Shown piece by piece: positions 5,609-12,310 of a DNA stretch of 19,024 nucleotides (position 1 is the first letter of the stretch; each line of letters begins with the position of its first letter). The stretch is from positions 1 through 19,024 of the forward strand of contig JAGKVE010000041.1 of the NCBI GenBank assembly GCA_021152555.1, given 5' to 3'. The notes beneath the pieces were generated by a model. The model was not told the DNA's origin and did no database searches. It saw only the letters and a program-made list of their open reading frames with translations. Made by a program: the position numbers and the translations under genes. This DNA comes from Bacteroidia bacterium. GTDB lineage: Bacteria > Bacteroidota > Bacteroidia > Bacteroidales > Paludibacteraceae.

Positions 5609-6900
5609 TATTGTAGTCTGATGTCCACTATAATCGGGTCGTGGTCCGCATAGCGATGAAGGCTTTTGTCCTTCATCTTATAGGCGCCGTGCTGGTAGTA
5701 CCAGTCGGTGTTGACGTGCCAAGGCCGCACGCGGAGGACCTGTGATGCCATAGACGGGTTGCCAAAGCAGCGGTCCAGATACCCGGACTCCCCTTTGTAG
5801 TTATAGGAATAGTCGTTTGCTGAACCATGCGGCAACAAATCGGCATAACCGGCACGCACAACTTTTTGGATGGGGGCTTCTTGCGTGTAGCAGTTGTAGT
5901 CGCCAAGGAGAAGAATATCTGAGTCGCCGTATAGTATAACAGCCTGCGGGATGGCGGCGAGCATCGAGTCCGCATTTTCCACGCGACGCGCGTTCGTGTC
6001 ATAACCTCCGCGTCCCGGACGCTTGGATTTGAAATGGCTGAGGCTGATGATAAATTTCCTGCCTGTGCCGTTACCGTGCTTGTCTAATTCTTCAAATCCC
6101 TGAAACAGAATACGCGAATAATAGTGGCTCGTTGTATCGCTAAGCGCGGAGAGCCATTCCGCATACGGGCGTACGCGTTTCTTATTATAGATAAATGATC
6201 CGCCGATGCGGTCTTTGTCGCTTAGACCCAGTGAAACATAATCATATGTACTGCCTTTTTTGTCAAGGGCGTCAAGTAGCATCTGCGGCGCTTTGTCACC
6301 TACCTGCATCTCGCAAAAAGAGAATATGTCAGCGTGCATTGCGCGAAGAGCTTTGACTACTTTGCGCGTTTTGAGAGTCTGTTGGACTGGTGTTGTTCGT
6401 TTATGGGCATATCCGCCGAGGTCGGCAAAATAATTCTCTATGTTCGCTCCTACTACCCGCAGTGCTCCCTTCTTGGGGCGGGGAAGCCTGTCTTTGGCTG
6501 TATGCCGCGTTGTTATCGATTTGCCGGTCAGTAGGTGGCGCTCGGATGTGACACGTGCCTTGAGCCCGCATACAATATCACCGGTACGTACTTTGTAATA
6601 GGCGTTACGGCAATGCAGTACGATACTCTCTGCGCGGTTTTGTTCTGCCCGTTGGAAATACATTGCGCTGTCTCCGTCTGCCAGACCTTCTGCGCACTCC
6701 TCGGGGCAAAAAAGACGTTGCGGAGCGAGGATGAGCGAGTCGTAGAAACTACCGCACACTACCATCGGGTCGGTCAGTTGTATGGCATGGTTCTGATACT
6801 TGCTCCAGTCTGCACGGAGCTGGGAAAAAGAAACACGCTCAACCGCAAAAACGGAGAGCGCGTTAATAAGCAATAATAAGAATAATAAGTGCTTCTTCAT
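5608..6900 (-). CDS. Secreted endonuclease/exonuclease/phosphatase-family nuclease
   Basis: The 430-aa product starts at MKKHLLFLLLLINALSVFA, a clear signal peptide cleaved near residue 19, so the enzyme acts in the periplasm or outside the cell. The first 140 residues form an OB-like domain (MVVCG through VCGLKARVTSE), often paired with extracellular DNases. The catalytic EEP domain follows: ANIENYF (152-158, metal-binding Asn), SFCEMQ with Glu197, SLSHFKSK with His289, LLGDYNCY (331-338, catalytic Asp/Asn), YLDRCFG (374-380) and the C-terminal YADHDP (417-422). Extracellular DNA degradation for nutrients is the likely role; phosphodiesterase activity on another substrate is possible. A longer in-frame reading to 7011 exists only because it runs through tRNA-fMet, so the ATG at 6898-6900 is chosen. 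That ATG lies 5 nt after the tRNA 3' end. Confidence 0.88.
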   Translation of the reverse strand: MKKHLLFLLLLINALSVFAVERVSFSQLRADWSKYQNHAIQLTDPMVVCGSFYDSLILAPQRLFCPEECAEGLADGDSAMYFQRAEQNRAESIVLHCRNAYYKVRTGDIVCGLKARVTSERHLLTGKSITTRHTAKDRLPRPKKGALRVVGANIENYFADLGGYAHKRTTPVQQTLKTRKVVKALRAMHADIFSFCEMQVGDKAPQMLLDALDKKGSTYDYVSLGLSDKDRIGGSFIYNKKRVRPYAEWLSALSDTTSHYYSRILFQGFEELDKHGNGTGRKFIISLSHFKSKRPGRGGYDTNARRVENADSMLAAIPQAVILYGDSDILLLGDYNCYTQEAPIQKVVRAGYADLLPHGSANDYSYNYKGESGYLDRCFGNPSMASQVLRVRPWHVNTDWYYQHGAYKMKDKSLHRYADHDPIIVDIRLQ

Positions 6901-6905
6901 AGTTG

Positions 6906-6977
<72 letters not shown>

Positions 6978-7008
6978 ATGCAACCTCGTTATTTTTCAAA
7001 CGGGACTG

Positions 7009-7040
7009 CAAAGGTACTGCTTTTTTTGTAAATATGCAAA
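7009..7040 (-). promoter_or_regulatory. Promoter of tRNA-fMet and nuclease
   Basis: On the minus strand TTTG (7040-7037), 20 bp, then TACCTTTG (7016-7009). The transcript should start near 7003, about 26 nt before the mature tRNA 5' end. No second promoter fits between tRNA and nuclease gene. Confidence 0.78.
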
Positions 7041-7074
7041 TTTTTACGCAAAAAAATGCAAAAAATTGTGTTTT

Positions 7075-7698
7075 TTACTGTAAAATGTGTTTTTGGTCCA
7101 GCATATACTGCGTGTAATAATGGCTGACGGTGCTTCTGCTAACGTGTAATCTTTCGCTTATTTCGGTGAGTGTACAGCCGTCTTTCTTCATCTTCTGGAT
7201 GACACGCTCTTTGCTGTAAAGTTTGTGTGCTGTCCGGCGGCTCTGTGCCCCTTTCGGACGTCCTAATACCTTCCCGCCGGCGCGTAGGCGCGCCAACGCT
7301 TCTTTCGTGCGCTGGGAAATGAGATTTCTCTCTATCTCTGCGGATAGACCGAAAGCGAATGCCAGCACTTTGCTTTGGATGTCTTCGCCAAGATGGTAGC
7401 CGTCTTTGATAGTCCAGACGATACATTCTTTTTTCATGCAGATACTTAGTATCTCCATGATCATGAAAAGGGACCTTCCAAGGCGTGACAGTTCCGAGCA
7501 GATGATGGTATCTCCGGTCTTCACACGCCGGAGAAGACGCCCCAAACGACGCGTGCCGTACGACTGCGTACCACTGATCGTTTCTTCAATCCAGCCGTCG
7601 ATGATAATGTTATTCACTCTGCAGAACTCCTCAATCTCAAAACGCTGGTTCTCAACAGTCTGCTTGTCGGAACTTACGCGTATGTATCCATAAATCAT
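7075..7698 (-). CDS. Mpi-type serine site-specific recombinase (DNA invertase)
   Basis: The 207-aa small serine recombinase begins MIYGYIRVSSDKQTVENQRF, very close to the Bacteroides fragilis global invertase Mpi as I recall it. The catalytic serine is Ser9. The active-site arginines are in SELSRLGRS (Arg72, Arg75), the long E helix is around AEIERNLISQRTKEALARL (120-138), GKVLGRPKG (142-150) is the linker, and a C-terminal helix-turn-helix is at about 174-196 (CTLTEISERLHVSRSTVSHY). Mpi-family enzymes invert promoters of surface polysaccharide and other surface genes in trans. No obvious pair of recombination sites is visible beside the gene. An upstream in-frame extension to 7827 is rejected because the family starts at MIYGYIRVSS and the -7 box lies just upstream. 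The ATG is so close to the promoter that the mRNA may be leaderless. Confidence 0.9.
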   Translation of the reverse strand: MIYGYIRVSSDKQTVENQRFEIEEFCRVNNIIIDGWIEETISGTQSYGTRRLGRLLRRVKTGDTIICSELSRLGRSLFMIMEILSICMKKECIVWTIKDGYHLGEDIQSKVLAFAFGLSAEIERNLISQRTKEALARLRAGGKVLGRPKGAQSRRTAHKLYSKERVIQKMKKDGCTLTEISERLHVSRSTVSHYYTQYMLDQKHILQ

Positions 7699-7701
7699 TT
7701 C

Positions 7702-7733
7702 CAAAATTACGGAAAAATTTTGATATATGCAAA
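7702..7733 (-). promoter_or_regulatory. Promoter of the invertase gene
   Basis: On the minus strand TTTG (7733-7730), 20 bp, then TAATTTTG (7709-7702). The box ends only 3 bp before the ATG (7698-7696), so the predicted start lies at or inside the start codon. It overlaps the divergent promoter at 7719-7749. Confidence 0.72.
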
Positions 7734-7749
7734 TATTTTTGTACCTTTG
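7719..7749 (+). promoter_or_regulatory. Promoter of the nucleosidase-methyltransferase operon
   Basis: TTTG (7719-7722), 19 bp, then TACCTTTG (7742-7749). The start should be near 7756, giving a leader of about 12 nt to the ATG at 7768. Confidence 0.78.
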
Positions 7750-7767
7750 CAGGCAAATTCGGAATTT

Positions 7768-8262
7768 ATGGAAAGATACATTGTAATGGCGGAGGAGGGC
7801 GAACGCGAGTTGCTCGACAAGGCGCAAAAGGAGTTTGGTTTGGATTGGAGTGACGCTACGCTCGTATATACAGGCGTAGGCGCTATAAATATAATAAGGA
7901 GTTTGCAGGAGCTCGACCGCGAGGCGGAGGTGTATAATATAGGGTACGCCGGAAGTGCGAACTTCAATCTGAACTCATGGATCGAGGTGACAGAGGCGCG
8001 CTTGAATCATCCGAACGTGAAATATGCGGAACCGGAGTTACCTCTTGAAACCTTGTCTTTGAGCGGCACAAAGAAACCTGTCAGGGCTGTGTGTTATACG
8101 AATACGGATTTTGTGCTGGCGTCGGATTATCGGGAGTGTGTGTTCGATATGGAGCTGGCGTTTATTGCGGCATTGGGTTTCAAACATCTGCATAGCCTCA
8201 AATATGTAAGTGATAACTTGTCGCTGCATGCATATCACGAATTAACGCAAGGTGTTGAATGA
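7768..8262 (+). CDS. Short nucleosidase/phosphorylase-superfamily protein (MTAN-like)
   Basis: The 164-aa product has the sequence marks of 5'-methylthioadenosine/S-adenosylhomocysteine nucleosidase-type enzymes: an acidic N-terminal segment MAEEGEREL (compare the catalytic Glu12 region of MtnN), the glycine turn VYTGVGAIN (33-41), IGYAGSAN (58-65), FDMELAFIAALG (126-137) with the ribose-binding Met-Glu pair, and VSDN (147-150) matching the catalytic Asp of ISDNAD. At 164 aa it is much shorter than MtnN (about 230 aa), but the spacing of motifs is orderly, so it looks like a compact subfamily rather than a broken gene. The likely reaction is N-glycosidic cleavage of a nucleoside; the substrate is unproved. 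An upstream in-frame reading to 7720 is rejected because it would start inside the promoter. The stop overlaps the next start as ATGA. Confidence 0.75.
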   Translation: MERYIVMAEEGERELLDKAQKEFGLDWSDATLVYTGVGAINIIRSLQELDREAEVYNIGYAGSANFNLNSWIEVTEARLNHPNVKYAEPELPLETLSLSGTKKPVRAVCYTNTDFVLASDYRECVFDMELAFIAALGFKHLHSLKYVSDNLSLHAYHELTQGVE

Positions 8263-9533
8263 CAACTATTTATCTAAAACAGCATAAAGAGGAATCGCTG
8301 AAACGTTTCCATCCGTGGGTGTTTAGCGGTGCAGTCGCACGCGTGGTATTGGACGCTGCGCATGAGAGTGACAGTCCGGAAGAAGGTGAATTGGTATGCG
8401 TGAAATCGCATGCAGGGGAGACATTGGGCGTCGGTCACTGGCAGGTGGGGTCGATAGCCGTACGTATGTTAGTGTTCGGAGCGGACAGATTGCCTGAAAA
8501 TTTCTGGGACGAGCGGATCCGTGCCGCATATAAGATGCGCGAGGCGTTGGGACTGGTTGCCGGCTGCCAATCGCAAAGCTCGGATAACCGGTTGCCAAAC
8601 AACACTTTCCGTCTCGTTCACGGCGAGGGAGATTTATTACCCGGGTTGATCGTAGATGTATATGCTGAAACAGCGGTCATTCAGGCGCACTCGGTGGGTA
8701 TGCACCTTTGCCGTCACCGGATTGCGGAAGCGCTTGCGCGCAACGTGCCGCAGGTAAAGAATATCTATTATAAATCGGAAGATACACTGCCTTTCAAGGC
8801 CCCTATAGAAGGCGATAAGATAGGCTATTTAATCTCTGATTACCAATTTCCTGCCCCTTTAGGGGAAGGACAGGAAGGGGCGGACGAGTTCTGGTCGCTG
8901 GAGAACGGACTCGCATTCCGCATAGACTGGCTCAGAGGACAAAAAACAGGCTTTTTTATCGACCAGCGGGAGAACAGGGCGCTGGTAGAACGGTATGCAA
9001 AGGGCAAGGATGTGCTCAATATGTTTTGTTATACCGGAGGTTTCTCGCTCTATGCGCTGCGTGGTGGCGCGAGAAGCGTCGATTCGGTCGATGTAAGCCA
9101 AAAAGCGATTGATCTTGTGAATGTCAACGTGGCGCGTAATTTCCCGAATGCAACTAATCATACTGCGGTTACTGCTGACGCCTTTGAGTACCTGGGCGCG
9201 CAAAAGACGATGGGACGTACGTTTGATTTGATTGTCCTTGATCCGCCGGCATTTGCCAAGCACCGGGATGCGGTCAGAAACGCGCTGCGAGGTTATCAGC
9301 GCATTAACGCCAAAGCGATTGAGATGATTCGACCGGGAGGTATATTGTTCACGTTTTCTTGTTCTCAGGCTGTGGATAAAGAGGCCTTCCGGCTGGCGGT
9401 CTTTTCCGCGGCTGCACAAGTGGGAAGAAATGTGCGGATTCTTCATCAGTTGCATCAACCGCAGGATCATCCCATCAATATCTACCATCCTGAAGGCGAG
9501 TACCTCAAAGGCCTCGTCCTGTACGTCGAATAA
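8259..9533 (+). CDS. rlmI: RlmI-type 23S rRNA cytosine-C5 methyltransferase
   Basis: The 424-aa class I SAM-dependent methyltransferase has an N-terminal PUA RNA-binding domain (about 1-78; HPWVFSGAV at 18-26), a middle domain with RLVHGEGDLLPGLIVD (118-133), and the catalytic fold: GQKTGFFIDQREN (227-239), SAM-binding NMFCYTGGFSLYAL (254-267), DVSQKAIDL (278-286), LDPPAFAKH (327-335), FSCSQ (366-370) and the end motif HPEGEYLKGLVL (410-421). RlmI methylates C1962 of 23S rRNA in E. coli. It overlaps the nucleosidase-like gene by 4 bp (ATGA), so translation is coupled. Residues about 198-211 (PAPLGEGQEGADEF) do not match the family and correspond to a G/C-rich palindrome. Residues about 101-115 may be a second insert. 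Confidence 0.88.
   Translation: MTTIYLKQHKEESLKRFHPWVFSGAVARVVLDAAHESDSPEEGELVCVKSHAGETLGVGHWQVGSIAVRMLVFGADRLPENFWDERIRAAYKMREALGLVAGCQSQSSDNRLPNNTFRLVHGEGDLLPGLIVDVYAETAVIQAHSVGMHLCRHRIAEALARNVPQVKNIYYKSEDTLPFKAPIEGDKIGYLISDYQFPAPLGEGQEGADEFWSLENGLAFRIDWLRGQKTGFFIDQRENRALVERYAKGKDVLNMFCYTGGFSLYALRGGARSVDSVDVSQKAIDLVNVNVARNFPNATNHTAVTADAFEYLGAQKTMGRTFDLIVLDPPAFAKHRDAVRNALRGYQRINAKAIEMIRPGGILFTFSCSQAVDKEAFRLAVFSAAAQVGRNVRILHQLHQPQDHPINIYHPEGEYLKGLVLYVE
8850..8881 (+). repeat. In-frame palindromic element in rlmI
   Basis: The DNA reads TGCCCCTTTAGGGGAAGG followed by ACAGGAAGGGGC. CCCCT/AGGGG and outer GCCCCTT/AAGGGGC pairings are possible. It encodes PAPLGEGQEGAD at a loop position of RlmI, where relatives go almost directly to the ENG-F-R-DW segment. 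It is related to, but more diverged than, the copies in hflX and the LRR gene. Confidence 0.55.
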
Positions 9534-9542
9534 CAACTTAAC

Positions 9543-9560
9543 GTCGCGTAGCGACTATTT
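9543..9560 (+). terminator. Weak hairpin after rlmI
   Basis: GTCGC-GTA-GCGAC (5-bp stem) is followed by TATTTT, 9 nt after the rlmI stop. The stem is short, so termination may be partial. No consensus promoter is visible before the exonuclease gene at 9585, so it may be expressed by read-through. Confidence 0.4.
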
Positions 9561-9584
9561 TAATTAACTGTTTAACGTTTATTT

Positions 9585-10469
9585 ATGCAACTCGTTTGTT
9601 TTGACACGGAGACCACAGGTCTGGATGTTCAGAAAGATTACATCATCCAATTGTCGTTGGTAAAAGTGGATACGTCCGACTGGTCTGTTGTGGATCAGCG
9701 GGATTGGTATGTCTTGCCCGAAGGGGAGTTTGCAATTCCGGCAGAGGCGGAGGCGGTACATCATATAAGCAAGGCCTTTTTGCTTGAGAACGGTGTGAGC
9801 CTGCGGAGTGTGTATGACGACCTGGTTGCCTTTACGGATGGCTGCGATATCTTGAGTTATAACGGTAACGGGTACGATGCGCCAATCCTTCATTACAACC
9901 TCGCGCGTCTGGGGATGCCGTTTGATTTTGACGGACGTACGTGGTATGACGCCTTGCTCCTTGAGCGTATTCATACGGCCGGACAACTTGATGAGAACGG
10001 TGAGAAATTACCGAATAATCTCACCGCCGCATATACGCGTTATTATGGTCACCCGTTTGAGGGCGCTCATAACTCGCTGGATGACGTGATGGCTACCATT
10101 GAGGTCTTTAAAGCACAAGTTGCGGCGCATGGCTGGCAATGGGCGCAGCGCGATGAATTCGGATTCATATGTTTCGACCGGTGGCTGATGAAAAAGGGGG
10201 AGTATTATTACCTTACGCAGGGTGCCCATAAGGGGGAGAGCATCGAGTCGATGGTGCGTATCGACAAAAGTTATCTGGAGTGGATCGTTGATAAATGCAA
10301 ATGGACAGATGACCAGACGCGTAATATCATTGGACCATACATAGGGCGCTATACCTCTCCTTTTGCCTCAACCGGTTCCGGTGCGGCAAGCTCTGGCGCC
10401 TTGACTCCTTCACGTGGGAAAAAACGCCCCAAAGGAATCATTACGGACGCCGATTTGAGCCTTTTTTAG
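9585..10469 (+). CDS. DnaQ/ExoX-like DEDDh 3'-5' exonuclease
   Basis: The 294-aa protein has a DEDDh exonuclease domain at residues 1-180. CFDTETTG gives Asp7 and Glu9, SYNGNGYDAPIL gives Asp98, and AHNSLDDV gives His162 and Asp167. This is the fold of the Pol III epsilon subunit, RNase T and ExoX. Residues about 205-255 (QGAHKGESIESMVRIDKSYLEW...) look like the C-terminal domain found after ExoX-type nucleases. The tail is Ser/Gly-rich and then basic (SRGKKRPKG). It probably trims single-stranded DNA 3' ends in repair or proofreading. The ATG at 9585 starts right at the first catalytic strand, as expected. The gene ends shortly before the tRNA-Cys promoter. Confidence 0.87.
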   Translation: MQLVCFDTETTGLDVQKDYIIQLSLVKVDTSDWSVVDQRDWYVLPEGEFAIPAEAEAVHHISKAFLLENGVSLRSVYDDLVAFTDGCDILSYNGNGYDAPILHYNLARLGMPFDFDGRTWYDALLLERIHTAGQLDENGEKLPNNLTAAYTRYYGHPFEGAHNSLDDVMATIEVFKAQVAAHGWQWAQRDEFGFICFDRWLMKKGEYYYLTQGAHKGESIESMVRIDKSYLEWIVDKCKWTDDQTRNIIGPYIGRYTSPFASTGSGAASSGALTPSRGKKRPKGIITDADLSLF

Positions 10470-10497
10470 ACCTTTTGGCAAAAAAAATGCGCAAATA

Positions 10498-10529
10498 TTT
10501 GCACATGTCAAAAAAATGTAGTACCTTTG
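10498..10529 (+). promoter_or_regulatory. Promoter of the tRNA-Cys/sufB transcript
   Basis: TTTG (10498-10501), 20 bp, TACCTTTG (10522-10529). The -33 region TTTGCACATGTCAAA differs by one base from the cores at 2921 and 7719. The predicted start near 10536 is about 125 nt before tRNA-Cys. Confidence 0.78.
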
Positions 10530-10659
10530 CACCCGCTTTTCAAAAGTTAGAATCCTCGGGGAGCCCGAAAATTTTAATTTTTGGGGAGAGCGAGAGCACG
10601 GCGAAAATTCATATGAGTTACGTAGTAACGAATCGTATTGAGCCATCGCTCGCGCGACG
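10530..10659 (+). other. Long 5' leader ahead of tRNA-Cys
   Basis: About 125 nt of leader for a tRNA is unusual. It contains TCGGG-GAG-CCCGA as a small hairpin (10556-10568), an AT-rich inverted segment around AAAATTTTAATTTTT, and a purine-rich stretch. An ATG-initiated reading frame from 10613 runs on through the tRNA and is not considered a gene. No known riboswitch was recognised. Confidence 0.4.
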
Positions 10660-10731
10660 GGCCGGTTGGATGAGCGACTTAGTCAGCGGTCTGCAAAACC
10701 GTTTAGAGCGGTTTGACTCCGCTACCGGCCT
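10660..10731 (+). tRNA. tRNA-Cys(GCA)
   Basis: A 72-nt cloverleaf. Acceptor GGCCGGT pairs perfectly with ACCGGCC. The D stem is short (GAT/GTC), the anticodon stem GCGGT/ACCGT with loop CTGCAAA, and the T arm AGCGG-TTTGACT-CCGCT. The discriminator is U73, the cysteine identity base. CCA is not encoded (CAG follows). It lies 3 nt before a strong hairpin and 50 nt before sufB. Confidence 0.92.
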
Positions 10732-10733
10732 CA

Positions 10734-10767
10734 GAGAGCCGCCCAACCTTGGGTGGCTCTTGATTTT
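10734..10767 (+). terminator. Hairpin between tRNA-Cys and sufB (terminator or attenuator)
   Basis: AGAGCCGCCCAA-CC-TTGGGTGGCTCT forms up to 12 bp (one G-U) and is followed by TGATTTTT. It looks like an intrinsic terminator, yet sufB 14 nt further on has no visible promoter, so read-through would be needed. Confidence 0.75.
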
Positions 10768-10780
10768 TAATTTTTAACTA

Positions 10781-12250
10781 TTGATTTTTAATTTGGATTC
10801 ACTAATCCACGATATTACCTCGCAGGACTATAAATACGGCTTCACGACAAACGTGGAGACCGATATCGTTCCGCCAGGACTGAATGAAGATATAGTCCGG
10901 CTCATTTCCGCAAAAAAAGGCGAACCCGAGTGGCTGCTTGAGTTCCGGCTCAAAGCGTTCCGCAAATGGCTGACGATGAAAGTCCCTACATGGGCGCATC
11001 TGGATATCCCGGAGATAGATTTCCAGGCTATATCCTATTATGCCGCGCCGAAAACGAGAACCAAATCTCCCGATCCTTCGACAAATGGCCAAATGGTAAA
11101 TGATATTGATCCCGAGATTATGAAGACCTTCGACAAACTCGGTATCCCTCTGGAGGAACGCGAGATTTTGGCGGGCAATATGGCGGTGGACGCTGTCATG
11201 GATTCCACGAGCGTGAAAACAACGTTCCGGCAGACCTTGGCGGAGAAAGGGATTATCTTCTGCTCTATCTCTGAGGCGGTGCGCGAATACCCCGATTTGG
11301 TCAGACAATACCTTGGCTCGGTTGTCCCGCCGGCTGATAATTTCTATGCGGCGCTGAACTCTGCCGTCTTCTCGGACGGGTCTTTCGTCTATGTGCCGAA
11401 GGGAGTGCGGTGCCCGATGGAACTGAGTACCTATTTCCGTATTAATGCAGGCAAAACAGGACAGTTCGAGCGGACGCTGCTTATTGCCGACGAAGGCGCC
11501 TACCTGTCTTATCTGGAGGGATGTACTGCGCCGATGAGAGATGAGAACCAGTTGCATGCCGCTATCGTAGAGATTGTGGTGCATAAAAACGCGGAAGTCA
11601 AGTACTCGACTGTGCAGAACTGGTATCCGGGGGACAAAAACGGAAAGGGGGGAATCTATAACTTCGTTACCAAACGCGGTATCACCTACGAGAACGCACG
11701 TCTCAGCTGGACTCAAGTGGAGACCGGCTCGGCGATTACGTGGAAATACCCGTCGTGTATCTTGCGCGGGGATAACTCCTCTGCGGAGTTCTACTCGGTC
11801 GCTGTTACCAATAACTACCAGCAGGCGGATACCGGAACCAAGATGATTCATATCGGGCGCAACACACGGTCGCGTATCATCTCCAAAGGTATCTCTGCCG
11901 GACATAGCCAGAATGCCTACCGAGGACTGGTCAAGATGGGGCTGCATGCTGAAAACGCACGTAATTACAGCCAATGTGACAGTCTCCTTTTGGGAGACCA
12001 ATGTGGCGCCCACACTTTCCCGGATATGATTATCAGCAATCCGACTGCCACCGTCGAGCATGAGGCTACAACATCCAAAATCAACGAGGAACAGCTTTTC
12101 TATTGCCGGCAACGGGGAATTGGTGTTGAGGACGCCATTGGACTCATCGTCAACGGCTATGCAAAAGAGGTCATGGACAAACTGCCGATGGAGTTCGCCG
12201 TTGAGGCGCAAAAACTTCTGCAGGTGTCCCTCGAAGGCTCTATCGGATAA
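10781..12250 (+). CDS. sufB: SufB, Fe-S cluster assembly scaffold subunit
   Basis: The 489-aa product is SufB, the cytoplasmic scaffold on which the SufBC2D complex builds iron-sulphur clusters. Diagnostic segments are YKYGFTTNVETD (18-29), GEPEWLLEFRLKAF (47-60), PTWAHLDIPEIDFQAISYY (69-87), SFVYVPKGVRCPMELSTYF (201-219), NSSAEFYSVAV (332-342), and NYSQCDSLLLGDQCGAHTF (395-413), which contains Cys408, equivalent to the functional cysteine near residue 405 of E. coli SufB, then EHEATTSKINEEQLFY. No ATG precedes the conserved start. The codon at 10781 is TTG, and a second in-frame TTG at 10793 (LDSLIHDIT) is equally plausible. Residues about 102-107 (NGQMVN) come from an AAATGG-type DNA repeat and may be a small insert. 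sufC, sufD and sufS are not adjacent; hflX follows with its own promoter. Confidence 0.93.
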   Translation: MIFNLDSLIHDITSQDYKYGFTTNVETDIVPPGLNEDIVRLISAKKGEPEWLLEFRLKAFRKWLTMKVPTWAHLDIPEIDFQAISYYAAPKTRTKSPDPSTNGQMVNDIDPEIMKTFDKLGIPLEEREILAGNMAVDAVMDSTSVKTTFRQTLAEKGIIFCSISEAVREYPDLVRQYLGSVVPPADNFYAALNSAVFSDGSFVYVPKGVRCPMELSTYFRINAGKTGQFERTLLIADEGAYLSYLEGCTAPMRDENQLHAAIVEIVVHKNAEVKYSTVQNWYPGDKNGKGGIYNFVTKRGITYENARLSWTQVETGSAITWKYPSCILRGDNSSAEFYSVAVTNNYQQADTGTKMIHIGRNTRSRIISKGISAGHSQNAYRGLVKMGLHAENARNYSQCDSLLLGDQCGAHTFPDMIISNPTATVEHEATTSKINEEQLFYCRQRGIGVEDAIGLIVNGYAKEVMDKLPMEFAVEAQKLLQVSLEGSIG

Positions 12251-12265
12251 TTTTTCGCAGATTTA

Positions 12266-12297
12266 TTTGCATATATCATTTTTTTTTAGTACTTTTG
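12266..12297 (+). promoter_or_regulatory. hflX promoter
   Basis: TTTG (12266-12269), 20 bp, TACTTTTG (12290-12297). The predicted start near 12303 leaves a leader of only about 8 nt before the hflX ATG. Confidence 0.78.
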
Positions 12298-12310
12298 CAG
12301 CGCAAAAGTT

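Noticed and set aside
5280..5621. Reading frame of 113 codons with 18-residue repeats across tRNA-Arg and the 54-bp array
   Set aside because: It starts inside the tRNA region and its regularity follows from the 54-bp (18-codon) DNA period. All three frames are open in the same way, so this reflects the repeat rather than a protein gene. E. coli rtT has a comparable reading frame (tpr), so it is mentioned but not called.
7696..7827. N-terminal extension of the invertase to 7827
   Set aside because: It would cross both divergent promoters and the start of the nucleosidase-like gene; the family begins at MIYGYIRVSS.
9212..9945. Two GGACGTACGT sites as possible Mpi recombination sites
   Set aside because: They lie inside conserved coding sequence of two genes with no longer inverted repeat around them; the palindromic 8-mer is likely chance.
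10475..10777. Reading frame through the leader, tRNA-Cys and hairpin, ending 3 nt before sufB
   Set aside because: It contains a complete tRNA and a terminator-like hairpin. Translational coupling to sufB is conceivable but unsupported.
10802..12211. Long minus-strand open frame (469 codons) opposite sufB
   Set aside because: It mirrors the GC-biased codons of the well-recognised sufB on the other strand and has no family-like motifs.
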